From contig CALFHW010000089.1 of assembly GCA_937876695.1 (NCBI GenBank), forward strand, positions 1-9,609: 9,609 nucleotides of DNA. Direction: 5' to 3'. Origin of the DNA: an uncultured bacterium. Its GTDB lineage: Bacteria; Patescibacteriota; Dojkabacteria; CALFHW01. The notes under the pieces were generated by a model, which was not told the DNA's origin, made no database searches, and worked only from the letters and a program-made list of their open reading frames with translations. Position numbers and translations under genes: made by a program. Of this stretch, positions 1 through 6,592 are shown one piece after another (position 1 is the stretch's first letter; each line of letters opens with the position of its first letter).

Positions 1-2
1 TC

Positions 3-1826
3 AATGAAGGGCTTCTAGCTGCTAGCGCCGGGCCCGACGATGTATTTGTCGAAAATCTGCTCAAAAAAATGCAAGACACCGCGAACGAATCAAAAAAACC
101 TGTAAATAATTTTGTTAATTTCTTCACTGGGAGCAGGCTAAGGCTTATGCTTACCGGTGTAATTACCCTGAGCATATTTGCCGGCGTTCTTGGAGGTGGT
201 TACCTCGCCTTCAGATCAGTTTCAAATAACTCCGTTATATCTGATCAACAGCTGCTGGCCGCAATTGCGCAGGCCAGACAAGATAGCGAAAACTTCAAAC
301 GTGCTGCAAGTTCAGCTGCTGGTTCCCAAGAAGAAAGCGCAACCTCCTTAGTTGCTGATGCATCCCTGAGAATCTATCTGCCTGACAATACTTTCACCTA
401 TTACAAAACCACCACCAACCACGGTCCTAAAGTTACAGAATTACAAAAATGTAGCGAGTATATGGTCGCTGTAGAGGGCAGCACTGAAAACTACAACCAT
501 CAATCCTCTAACCCTAGAGGGCGCTACGCTAGTTACGACAAATCTGGTAAGCTCTTGAGCGAGAACATCAGCGATAATGATTCAATTACTGAATACCAGG
601 GTGGTAGCTTTGCAGTGCGTACAATTGAAGATAGAAACTACTTACTAGCAGCTAGGACAGAGCCTATGCAAATGACAGAAGGTCCAGTCGATCAACCGGC
701 CACTTCACCCATAACAGGTGCTCCTGCTCCAGTCGAAGACCTAAAGATTGAAGATTACTTCGGTCCAGAGACTAAGGTAGAAGGCAAAGAAGTTATTGCT
801 GGCAAGGAGTACCACATAGTCAGCTGGAAAGGCCAACTAGGCTGTGATAACGGCAGCAACCTAAATACCATCTACAAAACTTGGTATGATGCTAAAGACT
901 TTGCGACCTTCAAAACAGAGCAATACTTAAGTACTATTTCAACCGAGAACTTGCTGCTGACCGAACAATTTGAGACTGAAACTAGAGTAGTCAATTTTTC
1001 GGAAGTTGCGGCTATGTTCAATTCAACCCATGGTAAGAGTGTGAAGCAGTTGGATCTAAACGCTATCAATGTAACTGTCAAACAAGCATACGCAGATAAG
1101 CTCACAAACTATGCAAGCACGCAGAAGTTCAATTTCTTAGTGCCAGCAGGGAGCTATGAGCTAGGTGGAGCTAGCAGTGACTTTGTCACTATGGATAATT
1201 CCCCAGTCTACCAGGCTAAGCAGAAGATGTTTACTAGAGATTTCTGGGCTAACGGTAGTGAGGGAGACAGAGCTTTTGCCGCGAATAAGCAAATGCTAGA
1301 GCAGCAATTAGCTGACAACCGTGCTGTTAACCAGACTAAGCTACTGTTCACCACAAATTATACTTTTGCAAATAACGAACAGTACGCCTACGTCAATGTG
1401 TTTAATAGCTCTGCAGGCATCAGCAGCATCCTCCAAGAAATGTATGGGATAACTGGCGGACCAACCAAAACTTATGCTCAGAATCTCGATTCTGTCCAAG
1501 TGAATGTCGATGAGTATCTACAGGGTATGTTTATAGAAGGTGATACTGCGGGAAGCGAAGCAAGCGGCAGTGGAAATGACAGTGTAGTCAGCATACAGCA
1601 AATTACTAGTTGCCCTATTGATAAAACATGTAGAGCTGGTCTCATCAGAGTTATCAAGTCGGGTAGCTTTACTTACATCATCTCTGAGGATGTTAAAATT
1701 ACTGCTGGCGTAGTCAATTCGCTAGAATTGTCATTTGTAAAGCCAAATAGTAGTAGTTATCAGAGTTTCCTAAATCAAATCAAGGAAGTCGTAAAGAAAG
1801 AGCGAACTGGAATGATTGCGTTTTAG
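3..1826 (+). CDS. Single-pass membrane protein with large extracytoplasmic domain, 5'-truncated by the window
   Basis: I do not recognise the family. The reading frame is open to the window edge. The first in-frame ATG (position 69) has no ribosome binding site, so the true start is probably outside the window; residue numbers here count from that ATG. Residues 1-23 are polar and basic, 24-47 form one hydrophobic helix, and about 540 residues follow that would lie outside the membrane. These include a proline-rich linker (about 205-225) and only four cysteines (129, 260, 515, 521), the last two six residues apart and possibly disulfide-bonded. The stretch at about 265-310 (IYKTWYDAKDF...) recalls the strand pattern of LolA/RseB-like lipid-binding domains. 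The pre-69 frame, with PDDVFVENLLKKM, recalls the cytoplasmic end of anti-sigma factors. Both resemblances are weak inferences. The C-terminus is complete and ends in TAG. Confidence 0.8.
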   Translation, partial: NEGLLAASAGPDDVFVENLLKKMQDTANESKKPVNNFVNFFTGSRLRLMLTGVITLSIFAGVLGGGYLAFRSVSNNSVISDQQLLAAIAQARQDSENFKRAASSAAGSQEESATSLVADASLRIYLPDNTFTYYKTTTNHGPKVTELQKCSEYMVAVEGSTENYNHQSSNPRGRYASYDKSGKLLSENISDNDSITEYQGGSFAVRTIEDRNYLLAARTEPMQMTEGPVDQPATSPITGAPAPVEDLKIEDYFGPETKVEGKEVIAGKEYHIVSWKGQLGCDNGSNLNTIYKTWYDAKDFATFKTEQYLSTISTENLLLTEQFETETRVVNFSEVAAMFNSTHGKSVKQLDLNAINVTVKQAYADKLTNYASTQKFNFLVPAGSYELGGASSDFVTMDNSPVYQAKQKMFTRDFWANGSEGDRAFAANKQMLEQQLADNRAVNQTKLLFTTNYTFANNEQYAYVNVFNSSAGISSILQEMYGITGGPTKTYAQNLDSVQVNVDEYLQGMFIEGDTAGSEASGSGNDSVVSIQQITSCPIDKTCRAGLIRVIKSGSFTYIISEDVKITAGVVNSLELSFVKPNSSSYQSFLNQIKEVVKKERTGMIAF

Positions 1827-1854
1827 TTTGGTTTCTGGAATCACATTCTCTATT

Positions 1855-1884
1855 AGGCCCTGCACTTGCAGGGCCTTTAGATTT
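1855..1884 (+). terminator. Intrinsic terminator after the membrane-protein gene
   Basis: AGGCCCTGC and GCAGGGCCT form a perfect 9-bp, GC-rich stem around the loop ACTT, followed by TTTAGATTT. It begins 28 bases after the stop codon of the plus-strand gene. The T-tract lies only on the plus-strand side. The hairpin is also downstream of guaA on the other strand, but there it is followed by AATAGAG, so termination of the guaA transcript here would be weaker. Confidence 0.8.
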
Positions 1885-1932
1885 CCCAGACTTAACTAAT
1901 TCGTATTTCTCAGCGAGAGTTTGGCATAGCTG

Positions 1933-3456
1933 TTACTCCCACTCCATAGTTGCAGGCGGCTTTGTGGTGATGTCGTAGACAACCCTCGAAACCTCTGGAA
2001 CTTCGTTGACTATTCTGGATGAAATCTCCTGAAGAACGTCGTATGGAAGTCTAGCCCATTTGGTGGTCATAACATCAGAAGACTCGATTATGCGCAGTGC
2101 TACCACTTCTAAATTCTGCCCTGAATCGCCTTTAACTGAAGAGCTAAAGGCATTTGTCAGAATACTGAAACTCATGTAGATCTGATTCCCAAGGCCACGC
2201 GTTGTAATTACTTCGTAAACTATGCTGTCCGCCTTTTCTTGCATAGCTAGTCTTTTTGGCGTGACTTCTCCAAGTATTCTGATGGCATGACCAGGGCCAG
2301 GAAATACTTGCTGATTTACAATCTCACTAGGCAGTCCTATCGCTAGCCCGATACTTCGAACTTCATCTTTGTAGAACTCCCTTAACGGCTCTAAAAGCTC
2401 AAACTGCAGATCCTTAGGTAGACCTGCCACATTATGGTGGTGTCTGATTTTGTGGGAATGCTTGGTACCTTGGCTCTCAATTACATCTGAATAGATGGTG
2501 CCTTGCCCTAAGAACTTAATATCAGACAGTTTTTTAGCCTCCTGGGCAAATAGATCGATATAAAGTTGCCCAATGATAGTACGCTTTTGGACCCCATCAG
2601 TCACTCCCTTTAGCCTTTCTAGAAAGACTTTCCTGGCTTCTACAATAATTGGTTCAATCCCAATCTGCTCTACAAATAACTTCTGCACATGCTCTTTAGT
2701 TCCCTGGCGCATAAGTCCGCTATCTATGTACACTGGATGTAGTTGCTTGCCAATTGCCTTGGCGATCAAAGATGCAGCTACGGTTGAATCAACTCCGCCC
2801 GAAACCGCACAAATAACATGCTGATTACCAACTTTGGATCGTATATCAGAGATAATCCGCTCAAAATCAATCTTGTGTTCCACTGCAGTCAGCCCGCAAA
2901 TCTCAATGGCGAAGTTCCTCAGCAGTTTTTCACCCTCCACGGTATGCTCTACCTCTGGGTGAAACTGCACTCCATATATCCTTCGAGTATCATCTGCCAC
3001 CAGTGACATACTCACATCCACTGTAGAGCCCTTCACCTCAAATCCTAAAGGCATTTTGACTACGCTGTCGCCGTGTGACTGCCAGACTGTACTTTGCTGT
3101 TCAATACCAGCTAATATCTTGGAAGCTCCCGCTAGTTTGAGCTCTGCAGGTCCGTATTCTTTGTGACCTGAGATGACTTCTCCTCCTAATAATTTTGCTG
3201 TCAGCTGCCAACCATAACATATACCTAATATTGGCAAGCCTAGCTCAAATATGCCTTTATCGATCTGGGGAGCACCTTCTTGGTATACAGAGGCAGGACC
3301 GCCCGATAGTATCAGTCCTTTTACTCCCTCTAGTATTGCTGGGTCTGTCATCACTTCGGGCAATACAATTTCAGACGTAGCACCAATATCTTTGAGTCTA
3401 CGTTTAATAAGGTGGCTGGTTTGCGATCCAAAGTCGATGATTAGTATTTTTTCCAT
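1933..3456 (-). CDS. guaA: GMP synthase (glutamine-hydrolysing)
   Basis: Cytoplasmic enzyme that aminates XMP to GMP using glutamine and ATP, the last step to guanine nucleotides. All family parts are in order over 507 residues, close to the usual length. The class I glutamine amidotransferase domain has nucleophile Cys80 in GICYGWQ and His166/Glu168 in FHPE. The ATP pyrophosphatase domain has the PP-loop SGGVDS at 219-224, QGTIYSDVIES near 319-329 and a HHHNV motif at 339-343. The C-terminal dimerisation domain has PGPGHAIRILGEVT and ends in KPPATMEWE. It is the last gene of the cluster, 7 bases behind guaB, so it is almost certainly co-transcribed with it. No Shine-Dalgarno sequence precedes the ATG; the upstream bases are A/T only, so translational coupling to guaB is plausible. 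Nothing looks broken. Confidence 0.97.
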   Translation of the reverse strand: MEKILIIDFGSQTSHLIKRRLKDIGATSEIVLPEVMTDPAILEGVKGLILSGGPASVYQEGAPQIDKGIFELGLPILGICYGWQLTAKLLGGEVISGHKEYGPAELKLAGASKILAGIEQQSTVWQSHGDSVVKMPLGFEVKGSTVDVSMSLVADDTRRIYGVQFHPEVEHTVEGEKLLRNFAIEICGLTAVEHKIDFERIISDIRSKVGNQHVICAVSGGVDSTVAASLIAKAIGKQLHPVYIDSGLMRQGTKEHVQKLFVEQIGIEPIIVEARKVFLERLKGVTDGVQKRTIIGQLYIDLFAQEAKKLSDIKFLGQGTIYSDVIESQGTKHSHKIRHHHNVAGLPKDLQFELLEPLREFYKDEVRSIGLAIGLPSEIVNQQVFPGPGHAIRILGEVTPKRLAMQEKADSIVYEVITTRGLGNQIYMSFSILTNAFSSSVKGDSGQNLEVVALRIIESSDVMTTKWARLPYDVLQEISSRIVNEVPEVSRVVYDITTKPPATMEWE

Positions 3457-3463
3457 AGTGTTT

Positions 3464-4546
3464 TTATTTATTTAGATAGCTGCTGCCAAAGTTAGTTACG
3501 GTAAGCGAATGGGGTTTACTTTCTACTAGGCCTGCATTACTAATTTGCCAGAATTTCGCTTTTTGCTGGAATTCCTCAATATTTGCCGCCCCCACGTAGA
3601 AGAAAGATGACCTCAGCGCACCTTCGATTTGACCTACAAAATCCTCTAGTGATCCTTTCAACGGAACTAACCCTTCAACTCCTTCAGGCACTAGTTTGGC
3701 CGTGTCTATGCCAGATTGGCCATATCTCGAGGCGCTCCCTTTGACCATGGCCGCTACTGATCCCATGCCTCTGTAGCTCTTAAATTGTTTACCATCAACT
3801 TCGACAATTTCCCCAGCAGATTCAGAAAAACCTGCAAACATAGAGCCCATCATCACTAAGTGCGCTCCTGCAGCAATTGCCTTAGCTATATCCCCTAGCT
3901 GCTTTATGCCTCCATCAGCAATTATTTTTGCATTGCTTCCCTCTACTCCACGTCTTGATTCCATAACTGCCGTAAGTTGAGGAACCCCTACCCCGCTGAC
4001 GATTCTGGTGGTACAGATACTTCCAGGGCCAACTCCCACCTTGATCAAGTCAACACCGGCCTCAGCCAGAAAGGCAGCCCCTTCCGCTGTAGCAACTACC
4101 CCAACCATCACCAATACCCCAGGGTAGTTAGATTTTAGTTTGCGGATGCTATCTCCCATCAGCTTAGTGTGGCCGTGTGCAGAGTCTATACATATGATTT
4201 GTGTGCCACCCTCTACCAGACTGGCCACCCTGGAATCGAAGTCACTACCTATCCCCACCGCCGCGCAGGTAGGTGCGCCTTTTACAACTTTCTTCACCTC
4301 AGCTGCCTCTTCCTCCACACTAAAATTTCGATGAATAACTCCTAACCCACCAAGTTTTCCTAGCTTTGAGGCTAGAACTGACTCAGTGACTGTATCCATA
4401 GGCGCAGAGACAATTGGCAGCTTCAGTTTAATTGATTTGCCTAAATCCACTGATAGATCAACATCACCTCTATCAATTTCACCATAACTAGGTGCGATCA
4501 AAACATCATCATAAGTTAGCGCGAGCTTTATTTCAGTTTGATTCAT
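3464..4546 (-). CDS. guaB: IMP dehydrogenase lacking the CBS (Bateman) domain
   Basis: Oxidises IMP to XMP with NAD+, the committed step to GMP. At 360 residues it is much shorter than the usual 480-500. The TIM barrel is complete, but the CBS pair normally inserted after the second strand region is absent: the chain runs straight from KKVVKGAP (about 85-92) into TCAAVGIG. Seen: the N-terminal [15 protein letters not shown], catalytic Cys178 in GPGSICTTR, the phosphate-site DGGI (211-214) and GSMFAG, YRGMGS (258-263), and the flap pair Arg274-Tyr275 followed by KLVPEGVEG. The flap identifies it as IMP dehydrogenase rather than GMP reductase. One oddity: the near-invariant AGN before VAT is VGV here (148-150), confirmed in the codons gtt-ggg-gta. 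Without CBS domains, allosteric control by purine nucleotides should be missing. It starts 23 bases after the deaminase gene, without a clear Shine-Dalgarno sequence. Confidence 0.95.
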   Translation of the reverse strand: MNQTEIKLALTYDDVLIAPSYGEIDRGDVDLSVDLGKSIKLKLPIVSAPMDTVTESVLASKLGKLGGLGVIHRNFSVEEEAAEVKKVVKGAPTCAAVGIGSDFDSRVASLVEGGTQIICIDSAHGHTKLMGDSIRKLKSNYPGVLVMVGVVATAEGAAFLAEAGVDLIKVGVGPGSICTTRIVSGVGVPQLTAVMESRRGVEGSNAKIIADGGIKQLGDIAKAIAAGAHLVMMGSMFAGFSESAGEIVEVDGKQFKSYRGMGSVAAMVKGSASRYGQSGIDTAKLVPEGVEGLVPLKGSLEDFVGQIEGALRSSFFYVGAANIEEFQQKAKFWQISNAGLVESKPHSLTVTNFGSSYLNK

Positions 4547-4569
4547 AAGTTGCGGAATAATTAAGTAAA

Positions 4570-5580
4570 TTAATTTGTGAGTTTAATAAAACTATTAGCC
4601 CGAGCTGTTTCGATAGTTGTTTCGATTTCTTCCATACTGAGAATGTCGCGGCTATAAACCTCCAGTAATTCATTCAATAGATTTGTCTGAAGCAAAACCG
4701 GATTATCAGCGCAAATAGTGAATTTAACTTCAGAATCAGCGATTTTCCTAATAGTAGTTCCCATCTCAAACCAATCTTTGACAGCGCCGATTAGCACATT
4801 TGAGGTTGGGCAGATCTCTAGTACAACCCCTCGTTTCTTAAGTTCCTTGAGTAACTTCGGGTCATCAATTGACCTGATCCCGTGACCGATGCGATCTGGC
4901 TCTAGTTCGTTAATCGCTTCCCAAACCTGATCAGCGCCTCCCAATTCGCCACAGTGGACGGTAGTTCCAAGCCCAGCTGCTTTGGCCTTCTCATAAAGTG
5001 GTTTGAAGGGCTTAAATGAAAACTCTTTATGAATCAGACCTGAAATATCTATACCCACTACCCCATCGTTTTTGAAATCTATGGCTTTGTTGATGATGAT
5101 TTCATTTTCTTGCATAGTCATGCGGGCATCAGCCTCGATAATAAGCCCTACTTGAATTGGATATTCCATCATAGCCCTGCGCATACCTACGTAAGCATTG
5201 AACATTATTCTATCCAAATCGAAAAGTCCCTTGCGGTTTCTCTTCATTGGGTTGAACTTAACTTCGAGAAGACCAATTCCCGACTTTCTGTATGATAACG
5301 ATACAGCCTCGTGTACCGATCTCTCAATTGCTAGTGGCGAGGATTGAATCATTTGAATCAAATCAAAATATTCATGATATCTTTCTGGTGAGGTTTTGCC
5401 CTTGAGCTGCACTACATCGATGAAATCGTCGTACTTTTTTGTGGGTAGCCTGATACCTTGCTCATGGGCTATCTGCCAGAGCATATGCGCTGAAGTCGAA
5501 GTGCTGAGATGATTATGCAATTCCACCAAATCGCGTCTTTCTGAAAGTTCCGCACTAAAATCTGTTGATTTCCCTGTCAT
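4570..5580 (-). CDS. Adenosine deaminase-family purine deaminase
   Basis: Metal-dependent amidohydrolase of the adenosine/AMP deaminase family, 336 residues, a usual length. Zinc ligands are visible: His22 and His24 in LHNHL, His209 in TVHCGE and Asp292 in CADNP. Glu212 is the proton donor and His233 in RIGHG the catalytic base. GIDISG (176-181) matches the purine-contact loop of classic adenosine deaminases, and EICPTSN is also typical. Differences: the usual HLDG, whose Asp contacts the ribose 5'-hydroxyl, is HLST here, and the usual DD pair is DN, a form I recall from some actinobacterial enzymes. Adenosine to inosine is the default reaction, but a nucleotide substrate (AMP or N6-methyl-AMP) is possible, so I give no symbol. 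It is the first gene of the guaB-guaA cluster and the only one with a good Shine-Dalgarno sequence (AAAGG, 8 bases before the ATG). Confidence 0.9.
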   Translation of the reverse strand: MTGKSTDFSAELSERRDLVELHNHLSTSTSAHMLWQIAHEQGIRLPTKKYDDFIDVVQLKGKTSPERYHEYFDLIQMIQSSPLAIERSVHEAVSLSYRKSGIGLLEVKFNPMKRNRKGLFDLDRIMFNAYVGMRRAMMEYPIQVGLIIEADARMTMQENEIIINKAIDFKNDGVVGIDISGLIHKEFSFKPFKPLYEKAKAAGLGTTVHCGELGGADQVWEAINELEPDRIGHGIRSIDDPKLLKELKKRGVVLEICPTSNVLIGAVKDWFEMGTTIRKIADSEVKFTICADNPVLLQTNLLNELLEVYSRDILSMEEIETTIETARANSFIKLTN

Positions 5581-5588
5581 GATTAGTG

Positions 5589-5593
5589 CCTTT
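5589..5593 (-). promoter_or_regulatory. Shine-Dalgarno sequence of the deaminase gene
   Basis: AAAGG lies 8 bases before the ATG at 5580, and it supports that start. It is notable because none of the other genes whose start is visible here has a comparable site. It lies downstream of the leader terminator, so only read-through transcripts carry it. Confidence 0.55.
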
Positions 5594-5611
5594 ATTAAAA
5601 TTAAATCGAAT

Positions 5612-5638
5612 AAAAAAAGACGAGCATGTGCTCGTCTT
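5612..5638 (-). terminator. Intrinsic terminator in the purine-cluster leader (possible attenuator)
   Basis: On the minus strand, AAGACGAGCA, a CA centre and TGCTCGTCTT form a perfect 10-bp inverted repeat (realistically a 9-bp stem with a four-base loop). It runs directly into seven T residues (5618-5612). This is a textbook rho-independent terminator. It lies 31 bases before the deaminase ATG but downstream of the best promoter for that gene (5690-5718). It therefore either ends transcripts of the upstream zip gene or, more interestingly, attenuates the purine cluster. I found no convincing antiterminator pairing in the 45 bases upstream by eye. Confidence 0.85.
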
Positions 5639-5654
5639 GAAAGTTACTATGTAT

Positions 5655-5684
5655 TTAAATGTCGGTACACTTCTGTATATCCAT
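5655..5684 (-). other. Nine-codon mini-ORF in the leader, possible leader peptide
   Basis: ATG to TAA encodes MDIQKCTDI and ends 17 bases before the terminator stem. The A of its ATG is six bases past the predicted -10 box, so the mRNA could start exactly at this codon. Nothing in the composition (no run of one amino acid) points to classic amino-acid attenuation, and an ORF this short can easily be chance. Confidence 0.15.
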
Positions 5685-5700
5685 AAAACATATTACAGAA
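5671..5700. repeat. Inverted repeat across the -10 box of the purine-cluster promoter
   Basis: TTCTGTA (5671-5677) and TACAGAA (5694-5700) are 7-bp perfect arms 16 bases apart. Allowing a one-base bulge, ATAT on each side extends the symmetry inward. One arm covers the end of the -10 box and part of the spacer, while the other lies just past the predicted transcription start. This is the place expected for a repressor site on DNA rather than an RNA hairpin. Confidence 0.4.
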
Positions 5701-5718
5701 GCAGTCCTGGATTGTCAA
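5690..5718 (-). promoter_or_regulatory. Sigma70-type promoter of the deaminase-guaB-guaA cluster
   Basis: The -35 box TTGACA (5713-5718) is a perfect consensus match. A 17-base spacer leads to TAATAT (5690-5695) as the -10 box. Transcription would start near 5682-5684, giving a leader of about 100 bases that contains the terminator at 5612-5638. It is the best-looking promoter in the window by eye. Confidence 0.65.
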
Positions 5719-5755
5719 TGCAAAGTTGGTTTCGCTTAGTAGATAAGGTCTTAAG

Positions 5756-6526
5756 CTAGTGAGCCGCCTCTAGACCTGTAACGGCGTACATCAATACTAA
5801 CCCAGCTAAGAACGCACCTACAACCAGTATATTTTTCTTAATTCCTTTGATTTCCTGGAGCCCAGGGAATAGATCAGATGTAGCGATATAGATAAAGGCG
5901 CCGGCCACGAATGCCAAGGCCATGTACTGAAAGCCTTCGATCTGTTCTTGCAGGAAACTATAGCTAAGAACTCCTGCGATCGCCATTAAAGCGCTCAAGA
6001 AGTTCCAAACCAAAGCCTTAGTTCTACTTAATCCGAATTTAACTAATATTGCAAAGTCACTTATCTCCTGAGGGATTTCATGCAAAACTATTGCCAGAGC
6101 AGCTGCTAAGCCCACTTCAGTAGAAATACTGAAGGCTGCTGCTAACGCGATTCCATCTAGGAAGTTATGTAGACCATCTCCTACTAGGTTGTTGACAGCA
6201 ATTGGGTGGATATGGTCTGCCTTCTTGTGCTCGGGGAGATTATGGTGATGCCAATGCAAGAACTTCTCTAGAAGGAAGAAACTAACGATTCCCGCCAACA
6301 CGAATACCGGCACTGTGCTTTCGCCGAAAATCGTAAATTCTACTTCCTCAGCCATATGCCAGGCCTCTGGGAGTAGGTGTAAGAATGCATTACCCAGAAA
6401 ACCGCCCGCTGCCAGAGCCACCAGGAGGAGACTAATACGATTGAGAATTCCAGGCCTGATATTTATTAAAATGATTCCACTCAGGGATAATACAGAAATG
6501 ACAACTGCCGCAATTAATGCTTCCAT
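5756..6526 (-). CDS. ZIP-family divalent metal transporter
   Basis: Inner-membrane importer of zinc or related divalent metals (ZIP family), 256 residues with about seven to eight hydrophobic helices. Metal-site motifs are intact: HNFLDGIA at 120-127 in the fourth helix (His120, Asn121, Asp124) and HEIPQE at 149-154 in the fifth (His149, Glu150, Glu154). The HEIPQEISDFA form places it near the LIV-1-like branch rather than the E. coli ZupT form. A histidine-rich loop between helices three and four (91-107, HWHHHN...HIHP) probably collects metal. It sits between rarA and the purine cluster but has its own promoter with a strong palindrome, so it is likely a separately controlled unit. No Shine-Dalgarno sequence lies before the ATG. 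The start is supported by an immediate first hydrophobic helix. The exact metal cannot be told from sequence. Confidence 0.93.
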   Translation of the reverse strand: MEALIAAVVISVLSLSGIILINIRPGILNRISLLLVALAAGGFLGNAFLHLLPEAWHMAEEVEFTIFGESTVPVFVLAGIVSFFLLEKFLHWHHHNLPEHKKADHIHPIAVNNLVGDGLHNFLDGIALAAAFSISTEVGLAAALAIVLHEIPQEISDFAILVKFGLSRTKALVWNFLSALMAIAGVLSYSFLQEQIEGFQYMALAFVAGAFIYIATSDLFPGLQEIKGIKKNILVVGAFLAGLVLMYAVTGLEAAH

Positions 6527-6547
6527 AGTTTAGGAGAGATAAAATAT

Positions 6548-6563
6548 TAACGATTAATTGTTA
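6548..6563. repeat. Imperfect palindrome just downstream of the zip -10 box
   Basis: TAACGATTAATTGTTA is a 16-base palindrome with one mismatched pair. It covers the end of the -10 box and the predicted start of transcription of zip. It could be a second, weaker operator next to the perfect one, but the stretch is AT-rich and chance symmetry is likely. Confidence 0.2.
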
Positions 6564-6592
6564 GTATAATGCAAACGGTTTGCATTAGTCAA
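6563..6592 (-). promoter_or_regulatory. Promoter of the zip transporter gene
   Basis: The -35 box TTGACT (6587-6592) and -10 box TATACT (6563-6568) each match the consensus at five of six bases, with an 18-base spacer. The -35 box is formed by the last codons of rarA (Leu-Asp-stop). The predicted start is near 6555-6557, leaving about 30 untranslated bases without a Shine-Dalgarno sequence. Confidence 0.65.
6567..6587. promoter_or_regulatory. Perfect 10-1-10 palindromic operator in the zip promoter
   Basis: TAATGCAAAC, one G, then GTTTGCATTA: a perfect 21-base palindrome with a single central base. It fills the spacer between the -35 and -10 boxes and touches both, so a bound protein would block RNA polymerase. 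The odd centre and 9-1-9-like geometry are those of Fur-family boxes, and the regulated gene is a metal importer, so a Zur-like repressor is the natural guess. The half-site is not one I can assign to a specific regulator. Confidence 0.65.

Noticed and set aside
872..1105. Minus-strand ORF of 77 codons inside the first gene
   Set aside because: It lies antisense within the membrane-protein gene, with no start signal or known domain.
1900..1932. Second small hairpin (TCTC-AGC-GAGA) after guaA as its terminator
   Set aside because: The stem is only about four base pairs and is not followed by a T-tract on the minus strand.
5581..5755. Purine (guanine/adenine) riboswitch before the purine cluster
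   Set aside because: The conserved core elements I know for this class (such as the ATATGG, TCTACC and GGACTA segments) are not found in order; only the terminator part is present.
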